In this document: piece after piece, positions 45,939 through 54,365 of the stretch | Layout of the letters: each line of letters opens with the position of its first letter | How positions within the stretch are numbered: position 1 is the first letter of the stretch | Origin: Sphingobacteriales bacterium | Lineage (GTDB): Bacteria > Bacteroidota > Bacteroidia > Sphingobacteriales > Sphingobacteriaceae | Reading direction: 5' to 3' | DNA length: 64,000 nucleotides | Assembly (NCBI GenBank): GCA_028288165.1 | Contig: JAQBOG010000038.1 | Coordinates: forward strand, 1 to 64,000 | Program-made: the position numbers and the translations under genes | Notes under the pieces: model-generated | What the model was told of the DNA's origin: nothing | The model's database searches: none | Seen by the model: only the letters and a program-made list of their open reading frames with translations

Positions 45939-46087
45939 GGGCGTTCGGGCGGGCTTTCCGTTATCCCAAAGGGACTCCTTTGGAGCAATCTTCTTTGTCG
46001 CCTTTCGACTACGCTCCAGATGACAAAAAAGGATTTTCACTTTCCCAACGGGATCCCTTCGGGACGACCCCAAACGCAAAACCTCGC
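45939..46087 (-). repeat. interspersed hairpin repeat, copy 5 (enlarged, compound)
   Basis: 149 bp, inverse orientation: GGGCGTTCGGGCGGGC at the left and CCAAACGCAAAACCTCGC at the right. Within it are three extra hairpin-like inserts: CCAAAGGGACTCCTTTGG, CCTTTCGACTACGCTCCAG and GGGATCCCTTCGGGACGACC. The central arms are TTTGTC and GACAAA here, a further compensated change. It lies in the 306-bp gap between the MoxR gene and the next gene, which otherwise shows nothing. Confidence 0.8.
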
Positions 46088-46198
46088 AAGTTTAATAAAC
46101 GCAATCATAAAACTTCTTTCGGAGTTCTGAACTTCAATCTACAGTCAAACTGAAATTGTTGATTTTCTCGATAGAAACCGTAGTGGAAGAATTGATAA

Positions 46199-47086
46199 TT
46201 ATTTTGAAGAGGTGTTTGTTCCTGTAGCAGGCGTAAAAACTTCTAATATTACATTCCATTTAAAACCCTCCTGAACTTCCCAAATTCGAACGTAATTATA
46301 CACTTTATCCATTTTGTTTTTGGTAATAGTCGCTTTCCCATACGAATAAGCCAAGTCGCCGCCTAGTGCTCTATCCGCTTCTAAAAACTCGGTATTAATT
46401 GATATACCTTCATATCTTAGAAAATCTGTTATATTTCTCCTTCCAATAAGCGGTTCATGCCCTGGGAATAATAATCGTGCATTCTCACCAAGAAAGACAT
46501 TGTAAGCCAAGTTTTTATAAGCTCTTAAAGTTGTAGCAAAAAGCTTATCGGATGTCATGATCATATCTTCTCTCTGTTGAAGCCTGAGTTCTGATCTTTG
46601 ATGAAAAAATTTGTCTGTAACTGCATCAACAAATACAAGCTTTTCTTCTTTTTTAGGTTTGTCGTGAGATATTCCCGCATCTAAAGCCAATTTCCAAACG
46701 CCTTTTTCATTCATGCGCCATACCGAAACGTACTGCCCAAAAAAGGTTTCTTGTGCCGTTGCGGATGATTTGTAAGTGTAAGGACCAGTTGTGAAACCCC
46801 AATCGCCACTTTTAGAAATTTTAGCGAATGCAGGCCTCCACAAAAGCTGGCTAGAATCAGCTTTCGCTTTTTTATAAAATTGAAGAGCTTTTACAGGATC
46901 TGGCCTGAACACAATTGTATTTTCGTCACATACAGCCGAAAATCCTTTTTTCATGCCCTTAGATACGACCAGGCTTTCGAAGTAGTTTTCGGCAGCAACC
47001 AGCGAGTTAACTTTGCCGTTCGAAATTTGGGCATTCGTAGTGTAAAATGTCAGGCTTAATAGAGAGAAAACTAGTATATATTTCAT
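46199..47086 (-). CDS. secreted protein with two NTF2-like domains
   Basis: 295 residues with a signal peptide (MKYILVFSLLSLTFYTTNAQ). Two tandem SnoaL/DUF4440-like halves: the first about residues 25-150 (FARISKSGDWGFTTGPYTYK-like, with VWRMNEKGVWKLALDAG), the second about 165-290 (AYSYGKATITKN, VRIWEVQEGFKWNVILEVF). Such folds bind small ligands or have hydrolase activity; the function is unknown. Transcribed alone, with cysS upstream. Confidence 0.75.
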   Translation of the reverse strand: MKYILVFSLLSLTFYTTNAQISNGKVNSLVAAENYFESLVVSKGMKKGFSAVCDENTIVFRPDPVKALQFYKKAKADSSQLLWRPAFAKISKSGDWGFTTGPYTYKSSATAQETFFGQYVSVWRMNEKGVWKLALDAGISHDKPKKEEKLVFVDAVTDKFFHQRSELRLQQREDMIMTSDKLFATTLRAYKNLAYNVFLGENARLLFPGHEPLIGRRNITDFLRYEGISINTEFLEADRALGGDLAYSYGKATITKNKMDKVYNYVRIWEVQEGFKWNVILEVFTPATGTNTSSK

Positions 47087-47179
47087 TCAAGAAGAATCTT
47101 GATAAGTTTATAATTCAATAAGTACTGTTTTATCATCAATTATGCCATCATCAAAGTGCACTGTTAAATTAAAGTAAGT

Positions 47180-48640
47180 TTATACTTTGCTCCAAATCGT
47201 TTCATCTTTATTATCTTTTAATTGGATGCCTAATTGTTGCAAGCCAATTCTGATCTTATCTGAAGTTGCATAGTCCTTACTATTTTTCGCTTCTGAACGA
47301 AGTTTAATAATAAAATCAAGCAGTGAATTAAGGTCTTGATTTTCGGATGCCTCTTCTTTTAATCCAAGGATATCAAATACAAATTCATTAAACAGTTTCT
47401 TAAGTTCTTTCAGATCCGATTCAGTAATCGCCGCCTTTCCATCATAAACACTATTGATGATTCTTACGGCTTCAAATAGTTCTGCAATTAAAATAGGACT
47501 GTTGAAATCATCGTCCATGGCAGCATAACAGCGCTCTTTTAACTCTTGGATGTTACATTCAGAATGTGTAGCGGGTTTTAACTTGTCTAATAAGCCATAA
47601 GCAGTCATTAATCTTTTGAAACCTTTGGAGGATGCTAACAGCGCTTCGTTGGAAAAATCAAGAGTACTTCGGTAATGCGCTTGAAGCATAAAGAACCGCA
47701 CCGTCATCGGAGAAAATCCTTGTGTTAATAAGGGATGGTTACCTGTAAATAGTTCTTTTGGTAAAAAACCGTTTCCTGCTGATTTAGACATCCGGGTTCC
47801 GTTTACTGTAAGCATGTTGGTATGCATCCAATATTTGGCTGGAGTGGTATGATTACAAGCTTGTGATTGTGCTATTTCATTGGTATGATGAGTAGCAGCT
47901 AAATCCATCCCACCACCATGGATATCAAAAAGATCTCCTAAATATTTTCTGCTCATTGCAGAACATTCGATATGCCAACCGGGGAAACCCTGACCCCATG
48001 GAGAAGGCCAATGCATAATGTGCTCGGGTTTTGCTTTGATCCATAAAGCAAAATCTAATCTACCCCTTTTTTCATCCTGACCGCCTAATTCACGAGTGTT
48101 GGCCAATAAATCTTCCAGTTGGCGATTAGTCAATATTGTATAATTATATTCTGTACGATATTTCTCTACGTCGAAATAAACCGTACCGTTAACTTCGTAA
48201 GCATACCCATTTTTAATAAGTTGCTCTACCATTTCAATTTGTTCGCAGATATGGCCTGTTGCAGTTGGCTCTATACTCGGAGGTAATGCATTAAATAAAC
48301 TCATCACATTATGGAAGCCAATGGTATACTTTTGAACAATTTCCATGGGTTCAAGCTTTTCAAGCTTGGCTTTCTTTGCAAATTTATCATCACCTTCATC
48401 GCGATCACCCTCTAAATGGCCTGCATCGGTGATGTTTCGTACATACCTAACTTTAAAGCCTACATGACAGAGATAACGGTAAATTAAATCAAATGACACA
48501 AAAGTTCTGCAATTGCCTAGATGCACATCGCCATATACGGTAGGGCCACAAACATATAAACCCACTAAGGGAGGGTTAACTGGCTCAAACTTTTCTTTTT
48601 TTCTAGTAAGTGTATTATATATCAGGAGGTTATTGTTCAT
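47180..48640 (-). CDS. cysS: cysteinyl-tRNA synthetase
   Basis: 486 residues, class I synthetase charging tRNA-Cys. The HIGH motif is [11 protein letters not shown] (about 36-46) after the zinc-ligand Cys in YVCGPTVYG; further zinc ligands are in [11 protein letters not shown] and HHTNEIAQS. The KMSKS loop is [22 protein letters not shown] box on the minus strand (48645-48652) lies 5 bp in front of the ATG, so the message may be leaderless. Confidence 0.97.
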   Translation of the reverse strand: MNNNLLIYNTLTRKKEKFEPVNPPLVGLYVCGPTVYGDVHLGNCRTFVSFDLIYRYLCHVGFKVRYVRNITDAGHLEGDRDEGDDKFAKKAKLEKLEPMEIVQKYTIGFHNVMSLFNALPPSIEPTATGHICEQIEMVEQLIKNGYAYEVNGTVYFDVEKYRTEYNYTILTNRQLEDLLANTRELGGQDEKRGRLDFALWIKAKPEHIMHWPSPWGQGFPGWHIECSAMSRKYLGDLFDIHGGGMDLAATHHTNEIAQSQACNHTTPAKYWMHTNMLTVNGTRMSKSAGNGFLPKELFTGNHPLLTQGFSPMTVRFFMLQAHYRSTLDFSNEALLASSKGFKRLMTAYGLLDKLKPATHSECNIQELKERCYAAMDDDFNSPILIAELFEAVRIINSVYDGKAAITESDLKELKKLFNEFVFDILGLKEEASENQDLNSLLDFIIKLRSEAKNSKDYATSDKIRIGLQQLGIQLKDNKDETIWSKV

Positions 48641-48644
48641 TTAG

Positions 48645-48652
48645 CAAAAATA
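48645..48652 (-). promoter_or_regulatory. -7 box directly at the cysS start codon
   Basis: Reads TATTTTTG on the minus strand. In this phylum transcription starts about 4 nt after the G, which is the cysS ATG itself. A -33 box is not clear. Confidence 0.4.
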
Positions 48653-48680
48653 CGTTTGTTGATATTGTTTATCTTTAAAG

Positions 48681-49799
48681 TTATTTTAATTCTAGATCGC
48701 TTCTAACCGCATAGTGATCAGAGAGTTTTTTCTTTACAATCTGGTAATTTTTTACGTCAAAATCTTTACTAGTAAGTATATAATCGATCTGAAAGTTTGG
48801 AAAATCTCCATTATATGTGACGCCCAGGCCGCTACCTTTTGATTTGAAGGTATTATTCAAGCCATCGGAGATGGTAGAAACAGCATAAGAAATTGGCGTA
48901 TCATTGAAATCACCGGCTATTATAAAAGGTTTTTTACACGCTAAACTGTGCTTTTTAACCACCTTACTTTGATCACTACGTTTTATGAATGCGCTTTTTA
49001 AGCGACTTCCAATGCGTCTGGAAGATTTCACATCCGGATCTATTTCTTGTACCTCTTTCATGTACTGATAATCTTCAGGCTGGAAATTTATAGATTGCAA
49101 ATGAATATTATAAACTCTTACTACTGTGTCTTTGTATCGGATGTCACTATACATGGCCTCATTACCTTCAGTGGTATTTTCAAAGGGTATATCAGCAGAT
49201 TTTAAGATAGGGAATTTTGAAAATGTAGCCATTCCATATGCTTCATAATTATTTATACCATCAGATTTAAAGAATGAATATTCAGTTTTTAATATATCCT
49301 TCAATAATTTATTGAAGTTGTATTCTCCTTTTTGCCTCGTAAAATATTCTTGAAAGCAGATAATATCAGGTTGTTCTTTGCGGATAATATTGAGAATTTG
49401 ATCCCGGGTAGCTATGTCATTCTTTTGATTATATGGTTTAAAAAAATGAACATTATAAGTCATCACTCTCAAAAAGTTTTTTGATGACTTGGGAACTTCT
49501 ATAGCGGTAGTTTCCCGAAAACCGATATATCTTAAAATAAAGCTTGTTCCTAACAACACAACAATCAATGATATTAACGAGAATTTAGGTTTTCGAAACA
49601 ACCAATAAACGATAAAAAGGCAATTGATTAACAGTAAGAATGGATATGCCAGACCAAAAAAGGAGACAACCCAATATTTAGTAGGATCTGAAAATGGCGT
49701 TAAATAACTGATAAGTAAAGCGCCAGCAAATAGTACGTTTATAAAAAGAATGGTTTTACTAAAAAACCGAAGTGTACTTTTTTTCTTCTTTCGGATCAT
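48681..49799 (-). CDS. membrane-anchored endonuclease/exonuclease/phosphatase family protein
   Basis: 372 residues: three membrane helices in residues 12-90, then an EEP domain (LRVMTYNVHFFKPYN, IICFQEYF, IAGDFNDTPISYAV and the terminal SDHYAV motif). The Asn, Glu, Asp/Asn and Asp-His residues of the DNase-I-like active site are all present. EEP members cut nucleic acids or phosphodiesters and phosphomonoesters of lipids; the membrane anchor favours a lipid or a periplasmic substrate. It overlaps the rhomboid gene by 4 bp (ATGA). Confidence 0.85.
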   Translation of the reverse strand: MIRKKKKSTLRFFSKTILFINVLFAGALLISYLTPFSDPTKYWVVSFFGLAYPFLLLINCLFIVYWLFRKPKFSLISLIVVLLGTSFILRYIGFRETTAIEVPKSSKNFLRVMTYNVHFFKPYNQKNDIATRDQILNIIRKEQPDIICFQEYFTRQKGEYNFNKLLKDILKTEYSFFKSDGINNYEAYGMATFSKFPILKSADIPFENTTEGNEAMYSDIRYKDTVVRVYNIHLQSINFQPEDYQYMKEVQEIDPDVKSSRRIGSRLKSAFIKRSDQSKVVKKHSLACKKPFIIAGDFNDTPISYAVSTISDGLNNTFKSKGSGLGVTYNGDFPNFQIDYILTSKDFDVKNYQIVKKKLSDHYAVRSDLELK

Positions 49800-50650
49800 T
49801 CTTCTTTACTGGCGTTAAATAGTTGTTCTTTTTCTGAGCGGCTTAAGCTGTCATACCCTGAAACCGATATTTTGTCTAATATTTTATCTATTACTTCTTG
49901 ATCTGGAAGTTTATTACTTGCTGTGGTATTTCTATTACTTTTAACTACTTTCAACTTGGATCTTTTATGAAACATCTTACTCCAATCATTACCGTTTTGA
50001 AGCGCCTTGATGTATATATAGCCTAGGAAAGCACCCCCTAAATGAGCAATATAACCTCCGGAATTATCGCTAATAATAAATAAAAAGCTTATTAAAACAT
50101 AAAATAGAGCCACATACTTTAACCGGACAGAGCCAATTAATAGCAATCGGATAGTAAAATCTGGCACTAGGGTAGCCGCCGCAACTACGATGGCCATTAC
50201 ACTAGCAGAGGCTCCAATCAAATTTGAAACAGGAAGTTCCGCTCGAAAGGCAGGGAACACATTATAGAAGATAATGTAAAATGCTGCTCCTGAAATACCG
50301 CCTGCTAAATAAGTAAAAGTAAACTGTCTTTTATTCAAAAAATCTAAAAATATGGTTCCTAGCCAATACAGGCCTAGCATATTAAAAAAGAAATGGAAAA
50401 AATTTCTATGGCTAAACATATAGGTTACCACCGACCAAAACCTGTATGGTAACGAAGGCAAATATGCTGGAGCGGATAGTTGACGCTCAATCCAATTTGC
50501 GATTGGTGAACTTCTGAAAAATAACCATTCACCAACCGAGAGTACTGCAAGGGCGATAAATACAATTGTGTTTATACCGATAAACAAGAATAACCTGTTA
50601 CCGGATTTGAATGCTTTATAATATAATTCGTGAAATACTGATTTATTCAT
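49796..50650 (-). CDS. rhomboid intramembrane serine protease 2
   Basis: 284 residues with six membrane helices and a basic C-terminal tail of about 70 residues. The catalytic Ser is S148 in LIGASASVMA (the usual GxSG is GASA here) and the catalytic His is H203 in GGYIAHLGGAFLGY. The helix-2 His/Asn region (HRNFFHFFFNMLGLY) is intact. It overlaps the first rhomboid by 8 bp and the EEP gene by 4 bp, so the three are translated together. Confidence 0.9.
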   Translation of the reverse strand: MNKSVFHELYYKAFKSGNRLFLFIGINTIVFIALAVLSVGEWLFFRSSPIANWIERQLSAPAYLPSLPYRFWSVVTYMFSHRNFFHFFFNMLGLYWLGTIFLDFLNKRQFTFTYLAGGISGAAFYIIFYNVFPAFRAELPVSNLIGASASVMAIVVAAATLVPDFTIRLLLIGSVRLKYVALFYVLISFLFIISDNSGGYIAHLGGAFLGYIYIKALQNGNDWSKMFHKRSKLKVVKSNRNTTASNKLPDQEVIDKILDKISVSGYDSLSRSEKEQLFNASKEE

Positions 50651-51404
50651 AAAATTTTCGTGGACGATTAATCCCCCAAAGTTTAATTAAAATATATCCA
50701 AACAACGCACCACCTATATGGGCAAAATGTGCAATCGAATCACCTGAAATTTTTGCAACACCTAAAAATAATTCTATAACTATATAAACAGGAATAAGAT
50801 ATTTTGCTTTAACGGGAACTGGTATAAACATAATAAACAATTCTACTTCCGGAAACAACATGCCGAACGCAATCAATACTCCAAAAATTGCGCCTGACGC
50901 CCCAACCATTGGGCTTACGAAGGCCTCAATTATCTTCGTTGCTTGTCCATTCGTTATCAAGTCATGGGCATATTGGTAAGATATACTTCCATCTTCATTT
51001 ATATGCAAATCCCATACTAAAGACCTATTGAAGACATAGCCTGTAACATTATAAAGTTCGATATTTTGTACTACGAATTGTAATAATATCGCACCTAAGC
51101 CAGTTAACAAATAATAATTTAAAAACCGTTTTGAACCCAATCTGTTTTCAACGGCCCCACCAAATGTAAAAAGGGCAAACATATTAAATAGTATATGAGT
51201 GAAGCTCACACTACTATGCATAAACATGTAAGTAATAGGTTGCCAAATCCTGAAAAAAGGCGATTCATAATAATAGATTGGAAAAAGTGAATAGAACTGA
51301 TCTTTAAATAATTGTGCTGCAATAAAACAAATTACATTGATAATCAGTAAATTCTTTACTACGGGCGGAATGTTAGAAAAAGGGGATGATCCGTATGTAT
51401 TCAT
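50643..51404 (-). CDS. rhomboid intramembrane serine protease 1
   Basis: 253 residues, six membrane helices. The catalytic Ser is S170 in MVGASGAIFG (canonical GxSG) and the catalytic His is H229 in HFAHIGGALFGY. The oxyanion-helper region FTHILFNMFALFTFG is intact. A loop of about 30 residues (115-150) separates helices 3 and 4. It lies 21 bp after mutL and overlaps the second rhomboid. Substrates unknown. Confidence 0.92.
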   Translation of the reverse strand: MNTYGSSPFSNIPPVVKNLLIINVICFIAAQLFKDQFYSLFPIYYYESPFFRIWQPITYMFMHSSVSFTHILFNMFALFTFGGAVENRLGSKRFLNYYLLTGLGAILLQFVVQNIELYNVTGYVFNRSLVWDLHINEDGSISYQYAHDLITNGQATKIIEAFVSPMVGASGAIFGVLIAFGMLFPEVELFIMFIPVPVKAKYLIPVYIVIELFLGVAKISGDSIAHFAHIGGALFGYILIKLWGINRPRKFYE

Positions 51405-51425
51405 ATGTTAAATAGCTACCACTAA

Positions 51426-53282
51426 TTATTTTTCAAATTTTTGTAAAAGTTCTTCCAAAGTAAAAGTGATTATAATTGGCCTTCCACTTAATGAGGCATT
51501 GGGCATTTCACAGGCAAACAATTCATCTACCATAAGGTTCATTTCATCGCAAGATAAATTTACACCTGCTTTAATGGCAGTATTGCGTGCTAATGTACGG
51601 GCAAGATTGTCACGTTTATTTAGCTTTAAAGCTGATTGATTATTTTTGAATCCTTCAATTAGATGTTCGAGCATTTCAATTTCACTGATATTGCTGCCAA
51701 TATCAGCAGGTATTCCCTCTATGATCAAAGTGTTTTTCCCGAATTCCCTAATCTGAAATCCTAAAGCCTGAATATCCCCTAACAAATCTCTCACCAATTC
51801 AAAATCGCCTGGATTTAGAGTCACCGTTTGTGGAAATAAACTTTGCTGACTTGCACCTTGTCTGTTTTCTAATTGTTGTAAAAAACGTTCATATAAAATA
51901 CGTTCGTGTGCGGCTTGCTGATCAATCATCATAAAGCCCGATCGTATTTGCGAAATAATTAATCGGTTATGTAATTGAAATATCTGCCGTTCGCCCATTT
52001 TTTGAACAGCCTTACTATCCACTTCTATTATTTTATTTCCAGGAAGGTTTAATGTAGCTTCTTCAACTTCTGGTGCTTTAATGATATCATATAGGGAGCC
52101 CCAGTTTTTACTTACCGCTTTATGAGCAGGTTCAGAGTTTCGTAAAAATGGATTTTCTTTTTCTTGGGATTTTGCAAAAGGATTAAAATCAGGGTTGAAG
52201 GAAATTTGTGGCTGTACAATATCTTCTGGAGCCTGTTGCGTAATCATCCTGCTAAAGCCAGTTTCCTGATCAAAATCTAAAGTAGGACTGATGTTGTATT
52301 TTCCCAGAGCCCGTTTAACTGCCGAACGGATGATGGCATAAATGGCCCTTTCGTCCTGGTATTTTATTTCTGTTTTAGTGGGATGAACGTTTATATCAAT
52401 TTTAGAAGGATCGATATCAATAAATAGAACATACAAAGGATAGCTTTCTGCTGGCAACACCTCTTCAAAGGCAGTGAGTACTGCATGATTTAAATAGGGA
52501 TCTTTAATGAATCGATTATTTACAAAAAAGAATTGCTCACCCCGGGTTTTTTTTGCAAATTCTGGCTTTCCAACGTAGCCTTTCAAATTAATAATCGTGG
52601 TATCTTCTTCTACCGGAACTAGTTTTTGATTATAAGTATTACCAAACAAATGGATAATACGTTGTTTTAAACTTCCTTTCGGGAGATGAAAAACTTCATT
52701 ACCATCATGATGAAAGGTGAAAAATACTTCGGGATTTGCTAAAGCTACTCGTTGAAATTCGTCGATAATATGACGCATTTCTACTGAATTGCTTTTTAAA
52801 AAATTTCTCCTTGCGGGGATGTTATAAAATAAATTTTTGATAGAGATACTAGTTCCCGGCATGGCAGAAACTGGTTCCTGAGAGATAACTTCAGAGCCTT
52901 CAATACAAATGCAAGTTCCCAACTCATCTTCATATCTGCGGGTTTTAAGTTCAACTTGTGCTACCGCAGCAATAGATGCCATGGCTTCACCTCGAAATCC
53001 CATCGTCCGGATGGCAAATAAATCTTCTGCTTTTCTAATTTTAGAAGTCGCATGCCGCTCAAAACACATCCGGGCATCCGTGATGCTCATACCACAACCA
53101 TTATCAATGATTTGGACGAGAGACTTTCCTGCATCTTTAACTAATAATTGTACTTTATCTGCGCCAGAATCGATGGCATTTTCAATAATTTCTTTAACGG
53201 CCGAAGCAGGCCTTTGTACTACCTCACCTGCGGCAATTTGATTGGCAACTGAATCTGGTAAGAGGTGTATTATATCAGACAT
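51426..53282 (-). CDS. mutL: DNA mismatch repair protein MutL
   Basis: 618 residues. The N-terminal GHKL ATPase has ENAIDSGAD, IIDNGCGMS and TMGFRGEAMASI. A linker (about 340-430) leads to the C-terminal dimerisation domain. The endonuclease motif, usually DQHAxxERxxYE, reads DQQAAHERILYE, and the distal CPHGRP motif reads SLSGRPI. Metal-binding residues of the MutL nickase are thus partly missing, so nicking activity is uncertain. An imperfect -7 box (TAATTTAG, minus strand 53290-53297) sits almost at the start codon. Confidence 0.96.
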   Translation of the reverse strand: MSDIIHLLPDSVANQIAAGEVVQRPASAVKEIIENAIDSGADKVQLLVKDAGKSLVQIIDNGCGMSITDARMCFERHATSKIRKAEDLFAIRTMGFRGEAMASIAAVAQVELKTRRYEDELGTCICIEGSEVISQEPVSAMPGTSISIKNLFYNIPARRNFLKSNSVEMRHIIDEFQRVALANPEVFFTFHHDGNEVFHLPKGSLKQRIIHLFGNTYNQKLVPVEEDTTIINLKGYVGKPEFAKKTRGEQFFFVNNRFIKDPYLNHAVLTAFEEVLPAESYPLYVLFIDIDPSKIDINVHPTKTEIKYQDERAIYAIIRSAVKRALGKYNISPTLDFDQETGFSRMITQQAPEDIVQPQISFNPDFNPFAKSQEKENPFLRNSEPAHKAVSKNWGSLYDIIKAPEVEEATLNLPGNKIIEVDSKAVQKMGERQIFQLHNRLIISQIRSGFMMIDQQAAHERILYERFLQQLENRQGASQQSLFPQTVTLNPGDFELVRDLLGDIQALGFQIREFGKNTLIIEGIPADIGSNISEIEMLEHLIEGFKNNQSALKLNKRDNLARTLARNTAIKAGVNLSCDEMNLMVDELFACEMPNASLSGRPIIITFTLEELLQKFEK

Positions 53283-53393
53283 ATTGCCGCTAAATTAACT
53301 ATTTTTTTGCTCTGCTTTGAATGGATAAAGCAAACGCATGTCATATTTAATAGAACGGATCGATCTTTTTTTCGTTACAATAAGCTCTTTTGT

Positions 53394-53546
53394 ATGGTAG
53401 CTAAATCAAAGATTATAAAAGTACTATCACAGGTAATTGACTACCTAAATTCAAAAGAGATAATTCAGATACAGGGGATTAGAAGCTGGACAATACCTGC
53501 AAACCGGAGCTTAAATCGAAGGAATTCTCTAGTAACTAAGGATTAA
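53394..53546 (+). CDS. doubtful small ORF
   Basis: 50 residues from an ATG at 53394 (MVAKSKIIKVLSQVIDYLNS, then KEIIQIQGIRSWTIPANRSL). The composition is plausible but there is no promoter or ribosome-binding signal, and its end overlaps the opposite-strand remnant at 53536. Listed only because it is the best reading of this stretch. Confidence 0.25.
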   Translation: MVAKSKIIKVLSQVIDYLNSKEIIQIQGIRSWTIPANRSLNRRNSLVTKD

Positions 53547-53660
53547 TTCTAGAGAACACTAAACCTGCCACAATAGCCTGTACTAAACCATAAATAAAGA
53601 GCCTCCACAAGTAAGAATAATTGCTGCGGCTTTTAAAAGGGCGTGTATGTGTCTTTTCAT
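53536..53660 (-). pseudogene. small membrane protein gene with a frameshift at its start
   Basis: From the ATG at 53660 the first codons are ATG AAA AGA, which soon stops. If the A run had one more A, the frame would read MKKTHTRPFKSRSNYSYLWR and LFIYGLVQAIVAGLVFSRINP with a stop at 53536: 41 residues with a basic N-terminus and one membrane helix. The 125-bp span is one base short of 42 codons. It is either a frameshifted gene or a sequencing slip in an A run. Confidence 0.45.
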
Positions 53661-53680
53661 CTTATTTAGTATTTATAGGG

Positions 53681-53932
53681 TTAATTTTTTGTTTGTAATT
53701 CTGCTGATTTTAGTTTTAATAGGATGCTAATGGAAAGATCATCGCCGGTTTTTAATGCACCAAGCATAAATGATGGAGCTTTAATGTTATAATCACTCAT
53801 CTTGATTGCCTTAGTGGCTTTCATGGTTACGCTTTCATCAGCATTTAATACATAGCTCGAATTAATTTCGACCTTTTTTGTAACTCCGCTAATGATGATC
53901 TTCAACACTTTGTCGTGAATTTTTGAGTTATT
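53681..53932 (-). pseudogene. 5'-truncated YceI-like protein
   Basis: The last 75 or so residues of a YceI-family lipocalin-like periplasmic protein: HDKVLKIIISGVTKKVEI, then YNIKAPSFMLGALKTGDDLS. YceI proteins are about 190 residues and need the N-terminal half of the barrel and a signal peptide, both absent. The similarity ends at about 53915-53932, just where an inverted repeat and interspersed repeat copy 6 begin. A GTG at 53908 could start translation but would not give a folded barrel. Confidence 0.6.
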
Positions 53933-54141
53933 AACCTGAGTTCGGTTAAAATAAGTGTTCAGGAGTGAGGGATTTACAATAGGTGTTTTTATGACGCTTG
54001 CTGGGTTTTTGCGTTAGGGATTGGCGTGAAAATCCTTTTTGCCCTCCTGAGCGTAGTTGAAGGATCAGGGCGAAAAGATTGGAACAAAAAACCCGCTCGA
54101 ACGCCCAAAATCATCTTTGAAGTTATAATCGAACTCAGGTT
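53933..54141 (+). repeat. interspersed hairpin repeat, copy 6, with flanking inverted repeats
   Basis: The core is 54000-54106: CTGGGTTTTTGCGTTAGGG at the left, arms TTTTTGCCC and GGGCGAAAA around a loop with CCTGAGCGTAGTTGAAGG, and CTCGAACGCCC at the right. Outside it, AACCTGAGTTCG (53933-53944) and its exact complement CGAACTCAGGTT (54130-54141) form 12-bp inverted ends. The right one also follows copy 4. The bases 54142-54365 hold nothing recognisable. Confidence 0.75.
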
Positions 54142-54365
54142 ATTAGGATAACATAATTGTGGATTCCGGGGGTATTGATGTCTGGCTGGATATTCAAAAC
54201 CGAAACTTTTAAGAGGTATTGCCTAAACTCTTTCAGATTTTATAAGGCAATTGAATTTTTATTGGATCACACATTGATTTCTTGATGTAATTGCTTTGTT
54301 GCAATATTTATTGCTTTTAATGCATCAGGGCTTAATAACTTGCTACAAATCTGTTAACATTGTCT

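Noticed and set aside
53265..53546. 93-codon open frame after mutL
   Set aside because: Its first part overlaps the mutL start and promoter region; only the last 50 codons have any coding character and are listed as doubtful.
4092..54141. The spaced repeats as a CRISPR array
   Set aside because: Copies are kilobases apart, in both orientations, and have no regular spacers or cas genes.
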